17,647 nt of DNA from Pezicula radicicola (taxonomy: Eukaryota; Ascomycota; Leotiomycetes; Helotiales; Dermateaceae): contig PDUO01000143.1 of assembly GCA_003008705.1 (NCBI GenBank), positions 3,285-20,931 on the forward strand. The letters are read 5' to 3'. The notes under the pieces were generated by a model. That model did not search any database. It had not been told where the DNA came from and was given only the letters and a program-made list of their open reading frames with translations. The translations under genes were made by a program, and so were the position numbers. Shown here piece after piece: positions 7,528-17,320 of the stretch; the first letter of the stretch is position 1; the number at the start of each line of letters is the position of its first letter.

Positions 7528-10500
7528 ACAACTCTGACCATCTCCCGATCACAACCCTACTAGACCTCAGAGCAATACAAAGAAAGACAAAAGAGGCACG
7601 TGATTGGCATAACTTGAATGAGAAAGAGCTTCGGACGAGCCTTGCTCGAATGCTGCCTACAGTCCGGTGTCCTAGGACAAGGCCTGCACTAGACAGATAT
7701 GTGGAGGACGTGGTAGCCACAATACAAGCAGCCATCAACAAGGCCACGCCACTAAAACAGCGGTCCCCAAGAGAAAGAGCTAGCTAGACCTCCGAATGTA
7801 AAGAAACACAAGCGGAGGCGCGAAAGCTAAAGCGCGAACACAGCCGACTACATACGGAGGAGAGTTGGGAGGCCTACCGCGAAACTCGAAACCGCAAGTG
7901 CCGGGTAATTCGCAAGGCATTACTCCAAGGCCACAGAAACCAGGTAGAAAGTGCTATGAAGAGCCCAGAGGCTATGTGGAAATTAGTAAAATGGGCGAGA
8001 AACCGGGGGGAGACAACATGGACCACCACCCCTACACTAAGGGATCCTACAACAAACATCAAGTACACAGAGGTGGAAGACAAAGCACGGATCCTAACAA
8101 TAACCTTCTTTCCCACTCCCCCAGATCCAGACCTCGAGGATATAAACGGAATTGAATATCAAGACCAGATTCCCTTCCCAGACATCACAGAGAAAGAGGT
8201 AATTCATACTATCACCTCAACCCCGCCAATAAAAGCTGCAGGACTAGATAGCATCATAAACCGAGTCCTCCACATTGCGGCTACTTAAATAGCTCCGTAC
8301 CTCACAAGAATATTCAACTGGAGCTTATGCCTAGTATATTGCCCGGTACACTTCCGAAATTCCACTACTATTGTTCTCAGAAAACCTAACAAGGACAATT
8401 ATACTATACCTAAGGTGTATCGGCCAATAGCCCTACTAAACACGATCGGAAAACTCATGGACTCTATAGTCGCAAAGAGAATCAGCTACACGACAGAAAC
8501 ACACCAACTACTCCCGGACACGTATATCGGGGGACGCAAGGGCAGATCGATAGATCACGTATTGTACATTATTATAGAAAAAATATACGAGGCCTAGAAT
8601 AAACCGGAATCGCAGGTGGCAAGCCTCCTTCTACTTGATGTCTCCGGGGCTTTCGACAACGTGTCACACACTAGGCTGCTCCACAATCTTCGCAAACGTA
8701 GAATAGATGAAAGAACTGTGAGATGGATAGCCAGCTTTCTGATAAATAGAAATACAGTCATCAGCTTCGACTCGTTTAAGTCAGAGGTATACCAAACAAC
8801 TACGGGAATCCCACAAGGCTCACCACTGTCACCTATATTATACCTGTTCTATAATGCTGACTTAATAGAGATCTGTAACCAGGAGGCCAACACACTAGCC
8901 ACTGGGTACATTGACGACATTGCAATCCTGCGATGGGGAAACTCAACAGTAGAAACCTGCAAGGGATTAGAGCGAACCATGCAACAAGCGACTGTGTGGG
9001 CAAAGAGACACGCGTTAGTCTTTGATCCTGGCAAATTCCAACTCACCTACCACACGAGAAGGAACAGGCTAGCAGACACAGAACATGCAATTCAAGTAGA
9101 ACAAACGGAAATACACCCATCCGCAAGCAGCAAATACCTTGGGGTTACACTCGACACGGCGCTGAGGTGGAAACAACACATCCAGAACCTGAAGATAGAG
9201 ATTTCGAGGTCTACAGGCGCTCTAGCAAGCCTGGCCGGTTCCACATGGGGAGCAAGCGTCACAGAGCTTAGAAGGATCTACCAAGCAGTTGTTATCCCAC
9301 AGATGATGTATGGCTGCTCGGTATGGTCTATTGCCTAAGGACGTGGAGAAGGGTACACAAGACAAACCATTGACTCTCTCAAAGCACTCCAAGCAAAAGC
9401 GGCCAGAATCATCGGAGGCACATTTCAAGCAACATCAGGCCCAGCTCTGGACATAGAGCTTTGCCTGCTCCCCATAGAGCAACAGATCTGGAAAACAAGC
9501 GCCGAGGCAGTGAGCAGAATCCTCTCCACAGATAAGATGCCAGCTTTGTCAGGTTTCCGACTCCTTAGGACTGCGAGGAACCGACGGAGGCAGGTGCCAT
9601 ATCTGAGCCCGCTTGAACACACGTACAGAAGTCTACTCCAGCATCGGGGTAGGTCAATTGAAGAACAAGAGGTTATCCCACCATACCTTGTACCACCATG
9701 GTGGCAAGGACCAAATATCAGAATCGCTCCGAGCGAAGAAGTCGCCAGAATGCAGCACAAAGATTTTCTCAAGCAGCCATCGAATAGCATCTTCATCTAC
9801 ACTGATGGCAGCGGCATCGACAGCCATATAGGTGCAGCAGCAGTGTCGCCCTTAACCAGATCTACAAAGATGGCACACATGGGAAGCAGTGAAACCTCCA
9901 CTGTGTACACTGCGGAACTACAAGGTATAAACCTGGCTCTCCAGATCGCGGACGAGGATGTAGAGAAAGGGAACAAGAGAGACAAAGTGGTCATTTTCAC
10001 AGACAATCAAGCGGCCATCAGGATTTTCGAGATTCCAACTGGCAGGTCAGGAGCGTATATCGTGGCTGAGGCAATACAAAACATCAACAAACTACAAAAG
10101 GAGGGCATACAAGTCGAGATCAGATGGGTGCCGGCCCATACAGGCATCTGGGGAAATGAAGCAGCAGACAGGGCGGCCAAGAGGGCAGCCAGACACCACT
10201 CAGGAACGCCGCAAAACCCAAATGTAACACAACCCAAAACATACCACCTACAAACAACCCTAAAGACTTGGGTGATGAGGCAGGCAGCAGCCCAATGGAG
10301 AAACAGCTGGGAAATGGAAACGAGGGGACGAACCACATACAAATATACCCCAGAGCCAACACACAAGGTCCTGCGAATACACCGCGGCCTAAAGAAATGG
10401 CAGAGCGCGCTGCTTATTCAGATGCGCACAGAGAAGATTGGTCTGAAGGAGTTCCTGTAGAAAAGGAAGGTGCCGGAAGTAAATGATCCTGGATGTGACT

Positions 10501-10700
10501 GCGGCGAAGGTCGACAGACCGTGGGACACGTTATAATGAGATGTCGAGGACATCAAAACCTGAGAAGGAGAAAATTCGGCAGTAGGGGCCGGATGGACCT
10601 GAAGGCAATCTTGAATGAGTCAAAACTAGCCACGAAAGCAATCAGATTCATGGAACAGACACGTCTCCTTGGGCAATTCCGGAGATGTAGTACAGTATAA
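7528..10700 (+). pseudogene. LINE ORF2 relic: endonuclease end, reverse transcriptase, RNase H, CCHC
   Basis: A single reading frame of about 1057 codons runs the whole length without a frameshift. It begins NSDHLPI, the last motif of the AP endonuclease domain. RT motifs follow: HFRNSTTIVLRKP, YRPIALLNTIGK, LDVSGAFDNV, GIPQGSPLSP and the active site YIDD (8907-8918). RNase H keeps all its key residues: D in YTDGSG (9804), E in YTAELQ (9915), D in FTDNQA (10002), H in VPAHTG (10137) and a last D in EAADRA (10167). The C-terminal knuckle CDC...H...C begins at 10494. Five in-frame stops break it: TAG 7785, TAA 8286, TAG 8595, TAA 9336 and TAG 10458. The enzyme would copy element RNA at a nicked target; this copy is inactive. 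Confidence 0.93.
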
Positions 10701-11015
10701 GCAGATGAAGTGGAACATTGAGGGGAGACTGAAGGTATGGGGACACAAGTAGGCTAGTAGAAGCGGCAGCCAAGGAGCCTGATATACTTTCAACGATCAA
10801 ACAAAGCACTCCTTGTTACACTTATATATATAGTCGTAGATAGGAGCCAGACTGTCCAGTGGAGGAGGTTGATGGTCACTTTCTAGTGATGAAGTGAGGT
10901 GCGGTAACTGAATACGGTAAAGCGCACTTCGGCAACTGCGCCAAAGCTGGACCTCTGGCATAGCTGCCCTACGGCGGGCGGCTGGAACCGTGTATGAATA
11001 AATCAATCAATCAAA
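10701..11015 (+). other. LINE 3' untranslated region and tetranucleotide tail
   Basis: This non-coding segment lies between the final ORF2 stop (TAA, 10698-10700) and the tail. It ends ATGAATAAATCAATCAATCA followed by AA, a short AATC-type repeat in place of poly(A). Such tails are probably added or templated during target-primed reverse transcription. Confidence 0.8.
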
Positions 11016-11028
11016 GCGGCATGATGGG
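11016..11028. repeat. Target-site duplication, right copy
   Basis: This is an identical copy of the 13 bp at 7515-7527. The flanking target continues in a run of G (11026-11036), so the target was a G-rich site and the exact right end is ambiguous by a few G. Confidence 0.88.
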
Positions 11029-11437
11029 GGGGGGGGAGGGAAACATCACAAACAGCGAGAACGAAATTTTTGGAATTGAGCAACGAAACTACATCTAGCA
11101 GCCTTCCTTTTGACCAAGTGAGAAGCCTGAGCCTGTGCACATTGCCCAGTGCCACATAGGCATCATGGCGACACCGTGGCCTCAAGTGGCAGCATGGCCC
11201 AACGACACCCGCGAGCACGCTACATACCGGCGACTGATACATAGGCGCCCTGGTGCCCAAATAGATAGTGCGCCCGGGCGCCCAAACTGACTTAGCATTA
11301 GACCACGCGGTACCCCATTGGCTGGAACGTTATACCAACATCTACTGTTATTAAACATTATTGCAATTATCTACTCTAGCTCACGACGTCTCATCCAATC
11401 CATACAAGCGGTCCTGCTCTCTAATATCTCTATCAAC
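11029..11437 (-). other. Spacer between LINE and MULE stop codon, with a direct repeat and palindrome
   Basis: No gene was recognised. On the MULE strand it would be 3' flanking sequence. It holds two 17-bp direct repeats of form GCGCCCNGGNGCCCAAA (11245-11261 and 11270-11286, two mismatches). The second contains the perfect palindrome GCGCCCGGGCGC (11270-11281). This could be part of a transposon end, but I found no matching inverted copy beyond the other end of the MULE. Confidence 0.45.
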
Positions 11438-13696
11438 CTATGCCCATAAGTAGTCAGGGCCTCTCGATCTAATTCCAAATCCATTAGCCTCAAAGTCCTT
11501 TCTAACAACCTCTTCTACACGTTCATCTTCTGCATTACTCCAATCAAGATATGCCATCACTTCCTCCGTAGTCCACGGTCGAAGGGTCTGTCCAGTCCGG
11601 CAAATCTTTCCCATACATTTATAATCCAAGCACCATTCGTAGGAAGCTTTTGAGAACTTTGATGGAAGCTTCATTGCTTTATGATACTCTTGATCAGTTA
11701 GGGCACATCCTGCTAGCTGCGTTGCATACCAGGCACTTCTTGCAGCGACATATCTTGCATAGATAGCTTCTGGTGAATCGTATCTTAGTGACCCTGGTGC
11801 TTCAGGAGGCGAACATGGTGTCGAGTCATGTTTCGCCGGCTCTGGCGCTATTAGACGCAGAGGTTCCAGTGGGGGGAGGCTTTGGGAAGCCAAAACTTCG
11901 GCTTGAAGCGGCGCTGATGGGGACGTCTCCCCCAAAGTCAGGTCCACAAATTCCTTCGATGTTACATTCCGAGTTGAAGAGGATGTAGGTAGCAACTCTA
12001 AATACCTCAGAGGGCATACCTTTGCTCTCATCTGGTGACCAACCTGATGGCATACGCTGCATTTGAAGGGAGCCCTTCGGACAGTCTCACCTATCTCAAA
12101 CCCAGACGGTTCTCGTCTAGTGCTCGTAGCTGGCTGAATGGATGTCTGGACGGCTTGCTTTAGGACTCGGCGTAGTTCCAGTATAAGCTGTGGCCGAGCA
12201 GCATCTCGTTTTAAGTGTCAATGAGGGTGAAAATGCTCAAGTAATAGGCCCTGGTGTTCCTCCTCGAGCTTCTTCAAGGTATAAGCACACGGCAGTCCAT
12301 GTGAGGAAGTGAAGGACTGACTACAAGGAGCTTTAAGTGCTGCCAGGAGTAATTGCCGTTGTTCCAGCACCTTGCGCAAGGCTTTGTGTGAAACCCAGCC
12401 CCGTACAGCCTCGAACATTACTCTAGAGATATACAGAGGCGTCCATGTCTGCTGAGACTCGCATATGATCTAGTTCCTTCAATTGGTTAGTGACCGCGAG
12501 TTTTATGGCCTGCCAAGCATCGAAGAGGTCGAACTTAGATGTCTTAAGGTACGATTTGATCAGTGAATGAATTCCTTCCGCTCTAGAAGACTTAATTAGC
12601 TTCTATTCTATATTAATATAGATATTGGCTATCTACCTCGAAGTGGCTACGTTGCCGAAGTGCAAATGCTTATCCACCCATGCTTTAACGATCCTCTCTT
12701 TGTGTGGATCGAACCAGTATGTCTTGATATATCCAACTGGCTCGAGGTGTTTTTCGGCATATTTGAGCTGAAAGTAGGCCAAACGCTGTTCGAATGTCTC
12801 TTCGTTTGGTGAAGCCACCATAGAGTGCCAGAATCCATAAAATTCGTCCCATTCTTGGTCTCCCACCTTGTTTGTTGATTGGCCATTTTTCGGCTTCAAA
12901 GCCGGTTGACAGTGCTGTAGAACTGCCTTGTTGGCATGCCAGAGAGAAATGCGAATGCAATGCAGAAAGAGCGTTGACAGGAATCAACACCAACCATGTC
13001 GAAGAGTGGCATGGCGTGCTTGTTCGTCTTGTAAGTGCAATCTAACAACAGGACGTCTGGGTTGCATTGTAGATATGCGACGGAGTCTGGATGGGCGAAA
13101 AAGATGGCTGTAAGACGATTGTCAGAGTCTAATCGGACTCGACACCAGAAGCCCTCCTTATGCAGTTGGTCAACTAGCGCCTGGATACTGCTCTGGCCTT
13201 CGCGCAGATCTCTCGTTGTTGCCGCAATTTGGTTATAGATATCTCGCTGGGTGACGATGGTATTAGAATTGTTATTGAGGTAGGTTCTGATATCTCGAGG
13301 GGCAGCACCAGCGATCGTAAGACCTGAGATAATTGCAATATCTTTCTTTTCAAACCGACGATGTGCTGGGTGCGCAGATGCATCTTGACTCGGTGGGTGA
13401 TTGTGTTGAGCGCATTCCTTTTCTGGTCGATGGCTTAGGACCCATGTATTTCCATCCAGTGACTGTTTGGCCAGCACTGAGAACTTACAACCAGTTCGTC
13501 GACTAGAAGTACGGCGAGTTCGTTCGACAGGTGCGCTAGGTGACAGTTTGTTTCGATCGCACGCGTAGACAACTTTGACTCGACCGTTAGGCGTCTTCGA
13601 AGATTTCCCCGTCGTGAATGCATACCCTCTAGACTTCGCCCAAGAGTTGATAGCTGCAAACAGAGATTCGCGGGATTCGTATAACTTTAGTTGAAT
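11438..13696 (-). pseudogene. MULE (Mutator-like) transposase pseudogene, FAR1-type N terminus
   Basis: Reading leftward from about 13687, a FAR1-like DNA-binding domain comes first: SLFAAINSWAKSRGYAF, with the zinc ligands YACDR, TGCKF and HNHPP. The start of the MULE transposase core follows, LLLDCTYKTNKHAMP, whose first catalytic Asp is at 13040-13042. At about 12938-12946 the frame jumps from FAFLSG straight to WHANKA, losing the middle of the core, where the second catalytic Asp is expected. The sequence resumes with WDEFYGFW and WVDKHLHFGNVATS, crosses a 54-nt intron, and continues AEGIHSLIKSYLKTS. A frameshift near 12456 and a TGA at 12218-12220 follow. A CCHC-like knuckle (CSVCHQVGH, 12014-12061) precedes a low-complexity tail ending at TAG 11438. 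No start codon was found; an in-frame TAA lies at 13697. The live enzyme would cut and move the element DNA. Confidence 0.88.
12583..12636 (-). other. 54-nt spliceosomal intron inside the MULE transposase relic
   Basis: The donor is GTAGAT, a branch-like GCTAAT lies near the end, and the acceptor is TTCTAG. The intron carries two in-frame stops. Removing it joins TS-R-AEGIH in frame, exactly where the family sequence is continuous. This is more economical than two separate nonsense changes plus an insertion of 54 bp. Confidence 0.8.
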
Positions 13697-14117
13697 TTAA
13701 TTTTAAGAAGATACTATTTCTGTGACAACTGATTTATAGACTAATCTCTGCTCCTTCACAACTGTTGCTGTCCTCCCTTTTCATCTCCTTTACAACTGAA
13801 ACAATTCGGAGACCCTTTTACACGTGATCACTCATGGGATCACTCTCGAGATTCAGATGTTTCTAGCTGTACGGTCTCTAATCAAGGTTTCCGAGACATT
13901 CTAAATGGCCAGTCTGTGCTGCAGTACCCCCAGACCAAAGTATTCCAGCCGACTCGAGGGATCCTGTCCAAGGTTATTAGACTTTCGTGTTTAGAGCTGG
14001 AAGAGAGTCAATGATTGAGCGAATTCCTGCCGAGTGAACGCGACGATCCGGAGACTTTCGCAAAAGGTGGAATGCGCGATAGATGGTCGCATTTGGAGGA
14101 CAAGGTCTAGCTCCATT
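13697..14117. other. Intergenic: 3' flank of the transcription factor and 5' flank of the MULE
   Basis: No gene was seen. On the plus strand ACAACTG-type motifs recur at about 13724-13800 (acaactga, acaactgt, acaactga), a loose short repeat just outside the MULE coding region that might belong to its subterminal sequence. No clear terminal inverted repeat was found. Confidence 0.45.
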
Positions 14118-16524
14118 CTAGGCAGTTGTATGGCCGATAAAGTCGGTACAGAGATCTTCTGAACTTCCCAAAGCGGAAGCCAAGTCGTGTGGTATATCGA
14201 CTCGCAGTTCACCAAGGTGAGGAAGGTCAAGCACGTCGGCTCCCTTTACCCTTGAAAACGAATGGTCAAAGAATAACATGATACGCATCTTGACGAAAAA
14301 GTCATGATAGGATTGTTCCATGTCATCTTTCACATGGGACCAAGGATTTTCGCCAGACGCCGCCATATAATGGTTACGGTGCTGAGCCTGGCTGAATTCG
14401 AATTTGGCAAATTTCATGGTCGCGTTGACAGCTTTGTTCACGTCCTGTAGAACAACATAGCATTTCTGAAGGGATTGTAGTGCCTGTAGACAAATTTGAA
14501 GATGGGATCTCCGCTCGGAATATCTTGGAGAGGTAGATATCCCGAGGCCCAGGAAATGCACTATGGCTGCTGATGCAGTGAAGGATGTGCTGTCGTAGTA
14601 GTAAAAAATCAGTCACCGGAGACTCATTTCGTATGATGTGCACAGATTGAGCTTACGCTGTTACTGGGAGATATTGAAGTAATCCAAGTATCATGAGTTC
14701 TTTAGTAAGTCGCGTTATCTCCCCAGCCGCATTCTCATTTCGCCGCCATGAAGCTTCAAGTACCTCTTTGACTCCCCTGCTCCAGAGGTTCTGAGCAGGA
14801 TCGAGGTATCGAACATGGGGTTGATTCAAAACGATAACGGATGTGCTGTGAGGTGTGAGCAATCCTTACAAATGTCAATATTCCTAAGATCAGGAACCTC
14901 ACTTGTAGAACATGAGAAGGAAGTTTCTATGAAAAATTAATATCCGCGAAGCCAATACATCGGAACGTGCAGAAATTAGCTCATCGGCTGTCAGAGATTG
15001 ACGCCAAATAGCTAACTCGGCAGCCATTCTCTCAACGTCAAGAAGTGATCCCAGTCCGTCCTGACTTAGCGTGGTAGAGCTGGCCTGAGTTCGAGAGGGT
15101 GGAGAGTACTTCATGGAAAGCACGTCTGTAATCAAATACATCAGTTTAGCCAGAGAGACGGTAATGTTAGCCAATATTCGCTTCGTATTTCGATCGTGAA
15201 TCCAGGAACCATCGAGATCATCCTCAAAATCCTCTATGCTAAGGGGCGGAACGTCGAAATCGTGTGAGCTTATCATGACCGGACGCCGGTAGCAAAGAGC
15301 GAGACACCTGTCCCGGATAATACAACTCCACCAGATTTTCCTTGCTAATTTCTTCCGGCTCTTGTCACATCCCGTGGGTACGTCCTCATGGAGCTCAAGT
15401 TCTTTTGCCATCTCAATTGCTCCGCTTAACCAATACCTGTTTCCTCGTCCTAGATTCGACTTGATAGCAGGCGACGAACAAGATAGCAACAGAGAGGCTT
15501 GCACACGAGATATCTTGTCCTTCTCCACATCAAAGTCGAAGAGAAGCTGATAGGTGTTAGAACCAGGACAACCTAGCCATCCAAGCTGGCGAACGGTCTT
15601 GAAATTGAGGTTTTAACGCACCCGAGTCCGAGTAAAGAAGGCTTCTCGTGCATCATTTGTGCACGAAAACCCGCACGCCTCCAGGTTTGTTGCAGATATA
15701 AACTGTCCTCCAAGTCAGTAAACCCCCCATTGTTTGTGGGGTGAGGTCACGGAGATTGTCGCACATGGCTTGCAGCAAAAAGCATTGCTTGATAAACCAA
15801 TAGACTGGTGCTTGACAGGCCTTTCGCAAAATCCTGCCAAAATTCTACTTCCACCATAAGTGGGAGAAGAGGGTGAATGTACAAAAAGTATTGGCAGGCA
15901 AGCTCTTGTTGAACTGGCATAGGAGGTAAGCTTAGTGCGCCTTTCGACTCTAGATACGAACAGTCCGCACATGACAAGTTTGACAAGTCAACTTGCAATG
16001 GTGTTTGAGTTATTATTGATAGTTCTGGGAATGTGGAGCAAGGTGATGGTAATTGGGTGGCAACTGCGTTCCCTAGTTAGCTACAAATTTCAAACCGGTC
16101 TAAGCATAATACCAGGATTTTGTAGAGGGATTATATCATTTGCTGCAGGTAAACCGTTCTCAATGAAGTCATCAAGGTCTAAATATTCCGGTAGGGACCC
16201 CATGTAATCTTCTTGCGGTAGACCTTGGCTGAACGCAGAGGTTTGCGGATTGTGCACGAATTGTTGTTCGTCATTTCGGTCTCGAGATTGTTTGGGTCCG
16301 CTAATGTTGGATCTGAAAGCAAAAAAAGAGAGTGAGCTTAACGAACTAAATAGACATCACAGGAATCTACGCTACCCTCTCCTTCGCTCTGCCATCGTAC
16401 AAGTCATGCCATCGAGTCGACAATTCGTACATGGTTGACATAGAACAGCATCACATCGGACTTTGCGATATCGACAAGCCTTGCAGGCCCGAGAAGCCCT
16501 TTTTTTCAGTGCACGATGGTCCAT
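14118..16524 (-). CDS. Zn2Cys6 fungal-specific transcription factor (7 exons, 677 aa)
   Basis: Exons, in transcription order: 16524-16376, 16312-16113, 16063-15765, 15702-15622, 15546-14903, 14845-14657 and 14589-14118 (stop TAG). They sum to 2034 nt, and all six introns (63, 49, 62, 75, 57 and 67 nt) are GT-AG and restore the frame. The N terminus holds a Zn2Cys6 binuclear cluster: C14-x2-C17-x6-C24-x7-C32-x2-C35-x6-C42, with basic RYRKVR and an extra Cys at 29. Next come a linker rich in Gln/Asn/Asp and, from about residue 162, a fungal_trans domain: LPPMPVQ, YFLYIHPLLPL, AAS, LLFDFDVEKDK, WWSCIIRDR and RRPVMISSHDFD. It should bind CGG-type sites in the nucleus, probably as a dimer. The layout recalls cutinase transcription factor 1 beta-like regulators, but the target pathway is unknown. 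No stops or frameshifts were found, so it looks functional. Confidence 0.9.
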
Positions 16525-16733
16525 AGTTAACTCAATGATACTCTCCTGGAGAAAGCTTGGTCGTGGAGAAGGCGGTCATGATTCAATAGCACAGTTGAAG
16601 TTTTTGTAGGTGTAGCAGCACTTAGGAAGAAGAATACGGCGCTCAGATGACTTTATCAGCTAGATGGCGGGGTAGGGATATCGACCCACATAAATGGCAC
16701 CCCTAGCTCCGAATTCATGCAAAACTAAACCTA

Positions 16734-16738
16734 ATTGG
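16734..16738 (-). promoter_or_regulatory. CCAAT box upstream of the transcription factor gene
   Basis: The minus strand reads ATAACCAATTAG about 210 bp upstream of the ATG, within the usual range for CBC/HAP binding. A single five-base match is weak evidence. Confidence 0.3.
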
Positions 16739-17168
16739 TTATCGCTATACCGATTTAAGAGCTGCAAACTTTCAGCCAAAAGGCTCTATTACTCGTCCAT
16801 CCTTCCTCATTAGCCATCACACCTGCCACTTTCGGTTACTTGATAGAATTCCCTCCGCCTATACCAATTACTGTGCCCTCAACGTCTATTCTCATCGCTT
16901 CTCCGCAATACCCATAGGGATACAACATTGTTTCCTTTCCTGAGCGTCATGCGTTCTAAGTCCGTTTTATTGACAGCAATGCTTCCTATGAATATTCCGA
17001 ACTTCCCGAAGTCGCCACTATTGGAAGCAGCTCATACTGTAGGAGGTTACGACTAGAGCACTGCACAAACGATCTCCGTAGGTAATTTAATAGGTCAACA
17101 CTTGCGCTTAGCTTGTTTCCTAGTGGTGAAAAAATAGGATCCTCCTCACCCGTATAAGCCTCGTCCCT

Positions 17169-17222
17169 GCTTCGACCCCGCACCGACCCACCTCGACCTC
17201 GCTTCAACCCCGCTTTGACCCG
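17169..17222. repeat. Degenerate GC-rich 10-11 bp tandem repeat
   Basis: About five units are readable: GCTTCGACCCC, GCACCGACCCA, CCTCGACCTC, GCTTCAACCCC and GCTTTGACCC. The strand is C/T-rich and CpG-containing, only about 100 bp from the right AT-rich block. It is probably a slipped minisatellite. Confidence 0.6.
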
Positions 17223-17320
17223 CTTCGGCTGCCTGACCCTAGGCGTCCGACACTAAACACCCCGAGGATACTTTCTAAGATCGACACTGCCCTCTTTCGG
17301 AGAAGATACACAACACCATT

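Larger units (their letters stand above)
7528..11015 (+). mobile_element. Tad-like LINE retrotransposon, 5'-truncated copy
   Basis: This 3488-bp insertion is bounded by 13-bp direct repeats and ends in an AATC tetranucleotide tail (10993-11015). It starts within the last conserved motif of the AP-like endonuclease, so ORF1 and nearly all of the endonuclease are missing, as is usual when reverse transcription from the 3' end stops early. What remains is the RT, an RNase H and a C-terminal CCHC motif, the layout of the fungal Tad1 clade. The copy lies beside a second LINE tail in opposite orientation. Confidence 0.92.
16525..17320 (-). other. Upstream region of the transcription factor gene
   Basis: This is about 800 bp of normal composition between the start codon and the right AT block. 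No gene was recognised. A minus-strand open frame of 73 codons (16986-17207) encodes Arg-Gly-rich sequence only because it crosses the minisatellite. The region must hold the promoter. A CCAAT box (16734-16738, minus) is the one element I can point to. Confidence 0.5.

Noticed and set aside
7511..10366. Minus-strand open frames opposite the LINE (for example 7511-7747, 9425-9796, 10007-10366)
   Set aside because: They are shadows of the LINE ORF2, whose plus-strand frame shows RT and RNase H motifs.
7321..11014. Terminal inverted repeats of a DNA transposon around the LINE
   Set aside because: The 13-bp target-site duplication lies inside the left repeat, at 7515, so the two tails belong to separate insertions.
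11003..11260. Minus-strand open frame of 85 codons between LINE and MULE
   Set aside because: It crosses the LINE tail and target-site junction, so it is a composite created by the insertion, and no domain is visible.
13741..13790. ATG at 13784 (minus) as the start of the MULE transposase
   Set aside because: It is in another frame and meets a stop after 16 codons; no convincing intron links it to the FAR1-like domain.
16986..17207. Arg-Gly-rich minus-strand frame resembling an RGG protein
   Set aside because: The Arg-Gly content comes from the tandem repeat at 17169-17222, and there is no sign of a gene structure.
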